Source: Ruegeria sp. THAF57
GTDB lineage: Bacteria > Pseudomonadota > Alphaproteobacteria > Rhodobacterales > Rhodobacteraceae
Reading direction: 5' to 3'
DNA: 64,000 bases
Assembly: GCF_903914075.1 (NCBI RefSeq)
Contig: NZ_CAIWNQ010000011.1
Span: forward strand, 1 to 64,000
A program made the translations under genes and the position numbers. A model generated the notes under the pieces. The model was given only the letters and a program-made list of their open reading frames with translations, ran no database searches and was not told where the DNA came from. Positions 44,136 to 56,600 of this stretch are shown here, one piece after another (position 1 is the first letter of the stretch; every line of letters begins with the position of its first letter).

Positions 44136-44612
44136 TCAGGGTAACAGATCAAAAACCTGACTGAATCCGCTCAAGTCAAACCCAAAAGATATTGGTTCCA
44201 TAGCCGTATTTTTGGCCTCAACAGTAAATTGCTTTCCGGCACGCATGGACGCCAACCAGTCCGACGAAACATCAGAACGAACGAAACACCCCTGCGCCTC
44301 ACAAGTCAGAAACTCCAGCTTGGCGACCTCGGCCGTATCCACCTTTGCGACCAAACCCTCGTTGAAAAGAAGTCCAAAAGGCAGAGTCAGAACTATTTCA
44401 GTATCCTCGCCACCGGCAGGCTTGACCATCGCCACCGATGCCAGCCGTTGATTGTTTTCGCTCAGGACGATGCTTTGGGTCATTTCACAAATCAGCTCAG
44501 TCCCACTGACCAGATTGCTACAGTTGATGGACCACGGGGGCGCCGTTTCCTGTGCTGTAGCTGCATGAACCAGCCCAAGCGTCATCACGGTTGCGCTTAC
44601 CCAGATTTTCAT
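44136..44612 (-). CDS. Invasion-associated locus B (IalB)-family protein
   Basis: A 158-residue exported protein. The signal peptide MKIWVSATVMTLGLVHAATA is followed by WSINCSNLVSGTELICEMTQSIVLSENNQRLASVAM, the IalB-type beta fold, with a second Cys pair in LTCEAQGCFV. GGGGA lies just ahead of ATG 44612. The gene starts 19 bases after the stop of the giant autotransporter and reads the same way, so they are probably co-transcribed. The family is associated with periplasmic or surface stress roles; exact activity unknown. Confidence 0.85.
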   Translation of the reverse strand: MKIWVSATVMTLGLVHAATAQETAPPWSINCSNLVSGTELICEMTQSIVLSENNQRLASVAMVKPAGGEDTEIVLTLPFGLLFNEGLVAKVDTAEVAKLEFLTCEAQGCFVRSDVSSDWLASMRAGKQFTVEAKNTAMEPISFGFDLSGFSQVFDLLP

Positions 44613-44631
44613 TCTGCTTTTCCCCATTTTC

Positions 44632-47600
44632 TTAGAATTGGATTCCGACCCCAAGACCAACCTGCAAACTTTCAGTAGAGTCGCCGAACAGGTGATCAAC
44701 GTTCAGGTTCACAAAGCTGCTGTCATCGATAGCGTAAAGCCCAAGCTCGGCCGAGACCAGCCCGTGTGTATCGCCGACGTAGCTGGTATTCGTAAACCCG
44801 CCGTCGGCTGCGCTGGCACCCGCGAAACCCGCACGCACCGACACAACATCATCAGATGAGATGATAACACCCGCCCGCAGACTTGCCCGCAGCTTTTGTC
44901 TGGGTGTCAGATACTGCTCGGTTCCGATCTCAAGCGACGGAGTCATCGAATAGAACATCTCGTTCGTATCTTGCAGAACGATACCAGAGAGGGTCGCGTC
45001 TCCGTTGCTTTCCGTTGCCAGCCGGGTCGCGTCCAACGCGAGTTCCGGTCTCAGGTAAGAATTCCCACCGGCAAACCTGTAATCATATGCAAAGCTTAGA
45101 CGTAGGTTCACGTGGTTCATCTTGTGCTTGATCGAATTGACCCCGGTTGTATCTACCACCGTTCCATTCGGCAGCGTGCCGCTAATTCCACCCGGCCGCT
45201 GGGTGTCATAGTCTGACCAACCGCCAGAAAGCATCGCTGCGAGTTCCCATGAACTGATATATTTGGTCAACGAAGCGCCAAGGTTGTAACGGTCGCCGGT
45301 GGCGTTGTAGTCCGCGCCATTCCGAAGGCTGATCTGATCATACCCCAATGCGAATCCTGCGTAGAGTTCATCGCCAACCGGCAGACGCATACCCGCAGTC
45401 AGATTTGTGTTGTTTATATCCAGTTCTTCATAATAGCGGATCGCACTACGATCCACGAATGATCTACCGCCCGAGAACCAGACGCACCGGCGCGGATCGT
45501 CTCCGGTTTGATAATCCGTGTAACGTTCGCAATTGTGAAGAACATCGGCAAACTGACGCGTGCCATAATAGGCATCCACCGCGTCCGCTGCATAATCAGA
45601 AGTTGTGAAGCTGTCGATCGCGGCGATGACTTCGGCCTCTGTTTGCATATTGCCAATCAAGGCGAACATTTCACCCTGTGGCGCGGAACCCTGCCCGTTC
45701 AGAACCTGAGTGATATAGTCGCCTACGGACGCCTGATTTCGGTTCATTCCGGGGGTCGAATAGTCGGGCGTGATCACCAGATCAACCGAGCTGCCATCCG
45801 AGGTAGACCCATTCAGCCCGATGGAATAGTCCAGAACAACCGTGTCCTGAATTGTGGTTCCGGCATCCGCTGCCGCGCCGACGGGATCGATAATGACCAG
45901 CGGCAAAGCACGCTGCAACGTGTTCAGCCGCGGTGACAGGGTTCCACCTATCGTCGCATCCCCAGTCGCGGTGATAAGATCGCTCTGACCGCCTGATGCA
46001 CCGGAGGTCAGGAAATACGCATCAAACACCGAAGACGCCGTAGGTCCAAACGCAATACTACCGTTGAGGTTTGTTGTCTGACTTGCATTTTCAGTGAACG
46101 TAAATGCGCTGGCCCTGACATTGGGCGACAATGCCGCGTTCATGTTGGCCTCTGCACCCAAAACAAGGCTACCATTCACCTGCAACAGACCATCTGCGCC
46201 CAGATCAACCGTGTCCAGAGCGTAGAACGATCCGCCCTGTTCAACCGTCAAACCGTTTGTTCCACCGCCTAGGTTCAAGTTACCCAAGGCCGCACCGGCA
46301 AGCGAAATCTGATCATTGCCTTCCCCGGCATTAACGATCTGACGGTTTCCGGCCAGCAGGACTGACTGATCCGAAAGCATCAGCGCGTTGTTTGTTCCCC
46401 CGGCCATGACAACCGAAGCCACCGTGCCTGCATCTCCGGTCCCGCCAATGACGACACCGTTCAGACCAAGCGTCAAAGCATCCGCTCCATCCCGCCCTTC
46501 GGATTGGGCAAAGACTGCAATGCCGCCTTCGCCAACAGACAGGGCATTCCCGTCAAAACTCAGATCAACAGCACCACCTACACCAGCGCCCCCTGCCGCG
46601 CCACGGAAGACCGAGTCGACGATACCTCCGCCGCCACCAAGGGACTGTGCGATAACGCCGATCGCGTTCTCGCCGGTGGTCATGATGTCGCCGGTCTGAG
46701 CAAACGAGATATCGCCACCATCGCCGCCGTTACGTGCCGAGAGTGTGACGGACACCTGACTTGCATCAAGGTCGGTCGACACAAGACCACCGCCGCCGCC
46801 GATGCTTTGAAGAACGAAGCCATGTGATCCAGCGCCGCTGGTTGTCACGTTACCAACGTTGGCAATGTCAACGGCGCCGCCAGCACCGGTCGAGTCATCC
46901 TGCGCGCCCAATGTCACTTCTGCGCGCCCCAGACCAGCAATTACGACCTCGCCACCACCGGCACCGATGCTTTGAACGCTTTGACCAAACGAGGACTCTC
47001 CGCTGGTAAACACGTCGCCATTCAGCGAAAGACTGATGTCCCCGCCATTGTTTCGGAAACTTGGATCAGCGCCAAGGATGACCGATGCGATGCGGTTGTC
47101 GCCAGCATTTCCGCCACTTTCACTGTTCAGCAAAAGCTTTCCGCCACCGCCGCCAATGGACTGCGCCGAGCCCGCGGACGAGAACGCCCCGTCCGTCCCG
47201 ACGTCGCCATCGCGGTTACTGTTGATATCACCTCCACTGGCGTCATCAGTGTTGATTGCGCCCAGACGTGCTGACAGGTCGATCCCGTCGCCGTCATCAA
47301 CCCCGACTGTTGTTGACGACGACCCACCGCCACCCCCGACACTTTGCAGCATCAAGGCCGTTGACCGGTCGCTGCGGGTTGCAAGGTTACCGGTATGAGA
47401 TTGCTCAATGTCGTTGCCCGCCATCCCGGACACTTCCGTCCCGCCCAAGGCAATATCGCTGCTGACGACCGTGCCGGTCCCAACAGATCGCGCCCTAGCC
47501 ACAGAAGGAGCTTTGAAGTCCGTGAAGGTATCAACGTTTCCGCCGCCTCCGTTAACCGTCTGGACAAAAATTGCCTCACTGCCCGCGCCCGTTACTAGAA

Positions 47601-50600
47601 TGTCACCGGTTGAATTGACGGTGGCCGAGCCCGCTGTTCCGGTTGACCCCTCCCGTGCCCCCAAAACCTGCGAAATCGTGTAGTCAAGCACTGAAACCAG
47701 TGGGGATGAAACCGAATACCCAGCAGTACCGCCGCCGCCGCCGACGGATTGCGCATAGATTCCATATCCGTTTTCGGCGTTTACGACGATGGTTCCCGTG
47801 TGGTTGACCACGACGTCTCCGCCATCGGCCCCAGAACCTCCAGACCCACCCAGCGCGATCTTTGAGAACGACTTGCCGGTCATGGTGTTTTTTAGATCGT
47901 TCACGTCCATAGAGACGGCAAACCCACCATTGCCGCCGCCACCGCCGACCGATTGCGCCAGAATGCCATAAGCACCTTCACCATCAACCTGAATATTGCC
48001 GTTATTCGTGACCGTTACGTTTCCGGCTTTGTGTCCTGACCCACCAGATCCGCCGATGTTCAACTGAGCAGTGGGTGAGCTGCTGTCACCAGTTTTCAGG
48101 CGGACTGTGCCTGTGATCGAGCTGCCCCCATTGCCACCGCCTCCGCCAATCGACTGCGCGAGGATTGCATGAGCCCGTGCACCGGATGTCATGATCGTGC
48201 TGGCGTTCGTGACCGAAACGTCGCTTCCGGTTCCGCCGTCGCCGCCAGAACCGCCCAACCCGAACTGGATCGCCCGCCGTGTGCTGGCTTCGGCACCGCC
48301 GTAGCGCCCGTCGACCGAGATCGTCGAACCACCATTGCCACCGCCGCCGCCGACAGATTGAGCAAAAATGCCGTGGCTTTCTTCTCCCGACGTGACAATC
48401 GAAGCATCTGTTTCGTTAACCACGGTGACAGTGCTGGCCGTCGCGCCGGATCCGCCGGTACCGCCAATCAATATCGCATTGGTAGTCGCACCATCAGAGG
48501 ACCGGCCAAGCACGATGTTGCGAACCTGCTGCGCATCCCCGCCGCCGCCGCCGACAGACTGAGCGTAGATACCAATCGACTTGTCTCCGGTTGTTCTGAT
48601 CGCGTCCCGGTTTGTGACAGAGACCGCGGCCGAGGACGCGCCGGTTCCGCCGTTACCTCCGATAGACAAGGTTGCGGTGTTTCCGATTTCCTTGCGCAAG
48701 TTGATGATGCGGTTTTCAACCAGTCCGCCCATACCGCCACCGCCGCCGACGGATTGCGCAAAGATCGCATGTGCCATCGTTCCGGAAGTCCTGATAAAGC
48801 CTTCGCTGACCACAGTCACGGTATCCGATGTCATTCCGACACCGCCGGTTCCACCTATGTTGACCGAAGCAGCCGTGCCCACGGTCGAGGGTTTGACGAA
48901 GGATTTGATTGTGTCGAGGTTCGATTGGCCGGCCTGCACCATACCCCCGGTGCCACCCGCACCGCCAATAGATTGTGCCATGATCCCAACCGAGCGATCT
49001 CCGAAGGTTCCAATGTCTGCCAAGTTGGTTACATCGACCTTGCCGCCAACACCGCCAGTGCCGCCAGTGCCTCCAATCGACAGCGACGCCGAAATACCGC
49101 CACCGGCCGAGTTGCTGGCTTTGCCACCATTGCCTCCGCCGCCACCGACAGACTGCGCGAAAACTGCATGGGCATCGCTGCCCTGAGTGACCACAAGGCC
49201 CTGGACCGACGCCGTCACGTCGCCGGCCGCACCACCCAGGCCACCTTCAAGACCGACAGAGACGCTGGCCTTGTTGCCCTTGCTGTCTCCGGTTTTGGGC
49301 GTTCCGATACTTGCAGAGATCGAAGACGAGTTACCACCACCGTTTCCAATGGACTGCGCAAAGAAGCCGTATGAACGGTTGCCCGAAGTACTGATCACCC
49401 CGTCCGAGCTGGCATATACGTCACCGCCACTGCCGCCGGTGCCGCCGGTCCTGCCGATCTGAATGTTGATATTCCCACCGTCAACAGCCGTAGAGGCCGA
49501 GTTATACCCGGCATTACCGCCGCCGCCGCCCACCGACTGCGCAAACAATCCATGAGAATCTGCACCGCTCGTAGTTATATCGCCGGTATTGCGGACATCA
49601 ACCGCACCGCCAACACCACCTTCTCCGGTGCCGCCGCCTACGGCAATACCAAATCCCTTGTTTGTCTGGTCGGATGACAGCTCATAGGTCATTCCAAGAT
49701 TCAGCGCCGCATTACCGCCTCCGCCACCGATGGACTGGCCGAACACACCATGGCTGCCGTCTTGCAAAGTAACAACATCGCCATAATGGTCGATGTCCAC
49801 TTCGCCACCATCTCCGGCCGTTCCGGCGTCTCCGCCGATTGCTACCACCGCCGAGACACCGGTTTTGTTCCCCGAAGAATCCGCCGGGTTGGTTTTGCCT
49901 TCAAGCTCGTCCAGGACCTTGTTGTAGTTGGCAATCACCGAGTCATCGACGCCGGTGTTAGTCGGCGTTTTTCTGTCGGTGGAATCTCCGGTTCCACCAT
50001 TGCTTTTGTTGCCGTTCGTCTTGCTGATGCCGACAACTGCGTTGATCCCGGCATCCCCACCGCCACCGCCGATGCTCGAGGCCTCGATCCCGTGCGACCC
50101 TGCGCCGTCAGTCGTGATAGTCCCCGCAGCCGCACCTGCTGTTCCACGCGCAACAGTCACATCGCCTGCGTCACCTCCGCCGCCACCAAAGCCACCGATA
50201 CCCATCGCGATCGGAGAGCTGTCCTTGGTACCAACAAAGGTGGCGTTGATCCCGCCTGTGCCGCCGCCGCCGCCAATGCTCTGGGCAAAGATTCCACGCG
50301 CATGATAGCCATTGGTTGTTATTTCGCCGGTTTGGGTGACAGAGACGTCCCCCGCATCCGAACCAGTACCACCATGGCCACCAAGCCCGCCGACAATGCT
50401 AAGGTCTGTCTTGCCGTCCGAGTTATTGGAGTCGCCATAGTTCAGTTGCCCCGTCACGTTCAGTGCACCGTTACCACCGCCACCAGCGATCGACTGGGCC
50501 AGAACACCATGTTTCCAATTGCCTGCTACAGTGACGCTGCCCAAGTGATCAACTTCTACGTCGCCGGAAATATTGCCATCCCCGCCAAAGCCACCAACGC

Positions 50601-53600
50601 CAAATGTGACAGACGGAATTTTGCCGTCCTTGCTCAGCGCAATGCCACCAGACACGTTAAGACCGCCATTGCCGCCGCCGCCGCCGATAGACTGCGCCAT
50701 CAGACCGGCAGACCCGTCAGTATCCGGTTTTTCTTCGTTGAAAACACCCATGTCGATGAACAGACGCTCCAACCCATAAGTCGAGGCAAGTTCCTCGGTG
50801 TCGTCAACGATTGTATCGCCAAGGAAATCCCGCAGCTTGGATTCAAACGTGGTGTCGTCCGGGATCGAGATATCGTCAGGGTTGGTCGTGACTATGATAT
50901 CTGCCTGTGATGTAACCGTGACATCACCCGCCTTACCGCCGTCACCTGCAAAGCCGCCGACACCTACGATCAGCGAACTGTCCGAAACTATTCCGCCAGA
51001 TACGTTCAGACCGCCATTACCACCGCCGCCTCCAAGAGATTGAGCAAGCAAACCGGATTGCCCTGTGCCATGTGCCGTGATCGTGCTGCCCGCACCAATA
51101 TTGACGTCGACGTCACCGGCATCACCGCCGCCACCGCCAAATCCGCCAACGCCAACTACAACCGCGTAAGACTTGCTGCTGTCTGTCTGACCTGCGCCCG
51201 GTTTTCCGCTGATCGCGATCCCGCCAGAAACATTCGTTCCGCCATTGCCACCGCCGCCACCAAGGGATTGGGCAATGATGCCACTGGCACCAGACTGCAG
51301 GTCAGCCTCGTACGTGCCATCGGATTGCAGCGTCATGGGGACAGTCTCAATGTTTCCGGTGTAGTCCAGATCAACAGAGCTTGCGTCGCCGCCCGATCCG
51401 CCAAATCCGCCAACACCAGCAGCAACTGAGAAAATCGTGTCAGACCCTGAAGGTTTGGTGAGCGCCAGAGAGCCCGAAATGTTCACCCCTCCGGTGCCGC
51501 CGCCTCCGCCGAGGCTTTGAGCGAACAGGCCATGCGACCCATCACCAGCCGTGGCCACGTCACTGGCCACGTCCAGAGTTACGGCACCAGCATCGCCGCC
51601 GCCTCCGCCGAAACCGCCAAGACCCAATCCAACTGCTGCGCCGGATTTGCCGGTCAGATTAACCGCACCCGATACGTTAAGGCCGCCGTTACCGCCGCCG
51701 CCGCCAATGGATTGCGCCATCACACCGATGCTGTCCGCACCGGTTGTGACAATCGAAGTTGTATCGCTAGCAACAGTGGCGGACCGCAATGTGCTAACCA
51801 CATCGCCGCTATTTCCCGCTCCACCACCAAAACCACCGACACCCAAGCTAATCGCGCCGCCATTCTGCTGACTGATGCCCAATGATGCGGAAATATTCGT
51901 CCCGCCATTGCCGCCGCCACCGCCGAGGCTTTGCGTCAGAATTGCTGTGCTTCTGTCTCCGGTAGTTGTTACGCCTCCGGTTACTGTCGACTGAACCAAT
52001 GACCCGGCATCTGCGCCGCCGCCGCCAAAGCCGCCGACGCCAATCCCCACCGCAGCATTGGTAGACCGTGACAAGGATAGTGCCGCCGAAATATTCGTCC
52101 CGCCGTTACCGCCGCCGCCGCCAAGACTCTGCGTCAAAATCCCGACCGAATCCGCACCGGTTGTCATCAAATTACCGGTCACCTGCTGCGTAACATTGTC
52201 CGCTGCGCCGCCGTCACCTCCAAAACCACCAACGCCGATCCCCAGCCCACCCGAGAAGTTGCTGGCAACCGAGATGGCTCCCGAAATGTTGGTCGCGCCG
52301 TTGCCGCCGCCACCGCCAAGGCTTTGGGCAATAATCCCGGCGGAACGTGCCCCGCCGGTGCTGACGTTGCCCGCAAATGTGTTACTAACCGCTGCGCTTG
52401 TACCGCCGCTGCCGCCAAAGCCGCCGACACCGATACCGGCAGCACCGGAACCCGTGCGTGCAATACTGATTGCACCCGAGATATTGACGCCGCCATTGCC
52501 GCCGCCGCCACCAACGGACTGAACCAGAACACCAGTCGCGTTTTCGCCTGCGGTCACCACGTCGCCGGTAACTGATCCCGTGGCCGTGCTTGCATTGCCG
52601 CCGTCGCCGCCTGACCCGCCAATGCCAACGGCGACCGCGCCACCTCCAGTTCCCGAGAAATTCACGGCTGCTGAGACATTGAGCCCCCCGTTACCGCCGC
52701 CTCCAGCAGCAGATTGCACCACAACGCCGCCAGCGTTGTCTCCGGATGTTGTAACATTGCCCACCACGGTACCGGTTGCAGCGGCAGAATTTCCGCCACT
52801 GCCGCCGCTGCCGCCCAGCCCAACCGATGCACCGCCACTGCCTTTGCCAGCAGCCGTGACGGTTGCCGAAACATTCAAGCCGCCATTCCCTCCGCCGCCG
52901 CCGAGGCTTTGAACAACAATCCCTGTGGACTCGTCTCCTGCGGTCAGGACGTTTCCGGTCAGGGTTGCTTCGGCCGTGCCACCGTTGCCACCTGTACCTG
53001 AAGCACCGCCCAATCCAACTGACGCACCCCCTGATCCTGTACCCGCCGCAGCTACCGCGACCGAGATGTTCATCCCACCATTACCGCCGCCGCCGCCAAC
53101 AGATTGTGCCAGCAGACCAGTTGAACCGTCGCCGCGTGTTTCAAGGTTGCCGGAGATATCTGCAGTAACAGCCGATGCGTTGCCGCCCCCTTCGCCACGT
53201 CCGCCCAGACCGACTGCGGCACTGCCCGACCCTGTACCGGCACCTCCGACTGAGGCCGAGACGTTGAAGCCCCCGTTACCGCCACCGCCGCCAATGGACT
53301 GGGCAACGACAGCGCTTGAGTGTTCTCCTTCCGTGCGGACGCTGTTTGCAACCGTCAGGTCGACAACACCGCCAGTTCCACCGCCACCGCCGGACCCACC
53401 TAAACCAACGCTGATCGCCCCGGACCCGGTTCCCGCGCCAGCCAAGGCCGGCGAGACGTTAAAGCCGCCGTTACCGCCGCCACCACCAACAGATTGCGCA
53501 AGAATGCCCACTGATGAGGCACCTTTGGTCACCACATCGGCCGAAGTGCTGGCAACCACCTGGCTTCCATCACCGCCACCTTCACCAGAGCCTCCTAGCC

Positions 53601-56600
53601 CGACGGACAAAGCGGCGGCCCCGGTGCCCGCGCCTGATACCGACGGCGAGACATTGAAGCCCCCATTGCCACCGCCGCCACCGATGGACTGAGCGACGAA
53701 GCCACTGGACGCAAACCCGTCGGTTAGAATGGTACCGCTGGACGTCAAAGAAACGGTTCCACCAGCCCCTCCGGTACCGCCCGACCCACCCAGACCGACG
53801 CTAACGGCGCCGCTAGCCGTACCTGCTCCAGACAAGGCGGGCGCCACGTTAAACCCTCCGTTACCGCCACCACCGCCGATGGATTGGGCGACGACGCCGG
53901 ATGAATGATCCCCTTGGGTTTCAACGGAATTTGTCGATCGTCCGACTACGGCACTACCGTCGCCGCCACCTGCACCCGAGCCACCCAAACCAACAGAAAC
54001 GCCTGCGCCGGCAGTCCCTGATCCTTGAACCGAGGCGCTGACGTTGAATCCTCCTTTGCCGCCGCCACCGCCGACGGACTGAGCAACAACACCGGATGAA
54101 CGATCACCTGTTGTAACCACCGAATTTGTGCTGGTCAGGTTGACCGTTCCACCTGTTGCGCCGGTTCCACCGTCACCGCCCAAACCAACGGATACGGCAC
54201 CGCTTCCAACGCCTGCTCCGGCGATCGACGCGCTAATGTTGAAACCACCATTGCCGCCGCCGCCGCCGACAGACTGGGCAAGTATGGCCGTTGAATCAGT
54301 GCCACGGGTCGTTACCGTTCCCGTCACGCGCCCCGTGACGGCCTGGCCAATACCACCGCCTGAACCACTACCACCAAGGCCAACGGAAACAGCGCCGCCA
54401 CCGGCGCCCGCGCCGGCGATTCCGGCAGTAACGTTGAAGCCACCATTGCCGCCACCACCGCCAATAGATTGGAAAACTACGCCGCCTGAGCTGTCAGCGA
54501 ACGTGGATACATTGCCTGCAACCTGACCCTCGACAATTCCCCCGTTGCCCCCCGCGGCACCACTACCGCCCAGACCAACGCCGATAGTCCCGGCCCCTGC
54601 GCCACCGCCTGCAACACCTGCGGTCACATTGAAGCCACCATTGCCGCCGCCGCCGCCAATCGACTGCACGACAACACCGGTCGAGCGCTGACCTTCTGTC
54701 TGCACATCGCCATTTACTCGGACGCCCGTAACGGTTCCACCGGCCCCGCCCGTACCACCAGATCCGCCAAGGCCAATATCCACGGTTCCGGCACCGGCCC
54801 CACCTGCGGCCAGTCCTGCGGCAACGCTGAAGCCGCCGTTTCCGCCACCACCGCCAATCGACTGTACGACGACTGCACCCGAGTCATCTCCTCGAGTCGT
54901 TACATCCGCGTCGACCTGAGCTTTTACGGTTCCACCTGCGCCGCCGACACCAGCCTGACCACCCAACGCGACGCTAACGGATCCTGCTGCCGCGCCGCCA
55001 AAATCTGCACTGGCCCCGACGCTGTACCCGCCATTGCCGCCGCCACCGCCAACGGATTGGGCAACCACACCACTGGAAAATGCACCGCTTGTCTCAATTG
55101 AATTTCCACCGGCAACCAAAGTGACATTGCCACCGGTGCCGCCACCGCCGCCGTCACCACCAACGCCGACGTTGATTCCGACCGCGGCCCCAGCACTTGC
55201 GCTGATGCCCGCAGCAATACTGCCGCCACCATTGCCGCCGCCACCGCCAACGGATTGAGCGATCATCGCGGTAGAGCTGGTTCCAGTCGTGGTTACGTTC
55301 GCGTCAGTGTAAACCCGAACAACCCCGCCATTCCCTGCACTTCCGGCTTGGCCGCCAATTCCCACCGAGACGTTTCCGGAAAACAGGGCAGACGCCCCAC
55401 CTGTTGCCGCGACCGCCAAGCCGCCATTGCCGCCGCCACCGCCAACGGATTGAAACAGCATACCGGTTGACCGGTTTCCGGTCGTCACAACAGTGCCTTC
55501 AAAACCCGCGGCCGTAGCCACTCCGCTGCTGTTAAATTGCCCAATAGTCACGGAGCCGCCTTTGCCGCCGGTTCCACCTTCGCCGCCAACACCAACAGCA
55601 ATCGATCCCGAAACGGGACCACCTGAAGCCGCAACCGAGACTGCATACCCGCCATTGCCACCGCCGCCACCGACCGACTGGAGCATGACACCGATTGCAT
55701 CGTCGCCCCCGGTTTGCACCGAAGCTGATCCACCGCCGCTCAGGGTGACGTTCCCCCCGTCTCCTCCATTGCCGGCAGAGCCTCCAACAGAAACTGAAGC
55801 AGCACCAAATGCACCAACCGCCACAGATACGGCACCGCCACCATTGCCGCCGCCGCCGCCAACGGACTGCGCGAACACACCTGTCGAGCGGTCGCCTGAT
55901 GTCTGAATGGCAGAAGGCTGGCTGTTGTTGGTGTCCGACAAGGTGACGTTAACATTTCCGCCAGCGCCACCAGACCCGCCGTCGCCTCCGATTGCGACGC
56001 CCACAAACGCTCCGACGGCTCCGGATGAACCGCCATTGCCGCCGCCGCCGCCGATGGACTGAGCCAAGACACCCATGGCGTCGTCTCCGGTCGTGGTGAT
56101 AATTCCGTCGTTGACAATCGTCACGGTCGAGCCACTGCCACCCCCGTTACCTTTGCCGCCAACCGACACCATTCCACCGGACGATCCGCCGTCACCGCCG
56201 CCGCCGCCAATGGATTGAGCGATTATCCCGCGCGCACCGTCGCCTGTCGTAACAATGCGCCCAAAGTTGCGGACACTGACCGCAGCACCCGTGCCACCTT
56301 TCGATCCGGTTCCGCCAATGGCGACCAAACCAAACGAATTCGCGCCGGTGCCTCCGCTACCTCCGATGGACTGGGCCATCACGCCGTCAGACCCTTTGCC
56401 CAAGGTCAATATGCTACCCGTTCCCTGAACAGTGACGCTGACTGCGCTGCCGCTGCCACCATTCGATCCGACGCCTCCCAAGGAAAGAGAGACAAGCCCG
56501 CCCGACGTTCCCCCCGAACCGCCGCCGCCACCAATGGACTGGGCGACAATCCCACGGGAAAAGTCGCCTTCTGTTTCAATGGCTCCGCCATGAGAAACTG

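Noticed and set aside
46388..55906. Many long plus-strand frames rich in Pro, Ala and Ser opposite the autotransporter
   Set aside because: They mirror the Gly-rich repeat codons of the minus-strand gene, have no ribosome sites and show only the complement pattern (GGN to NCC).
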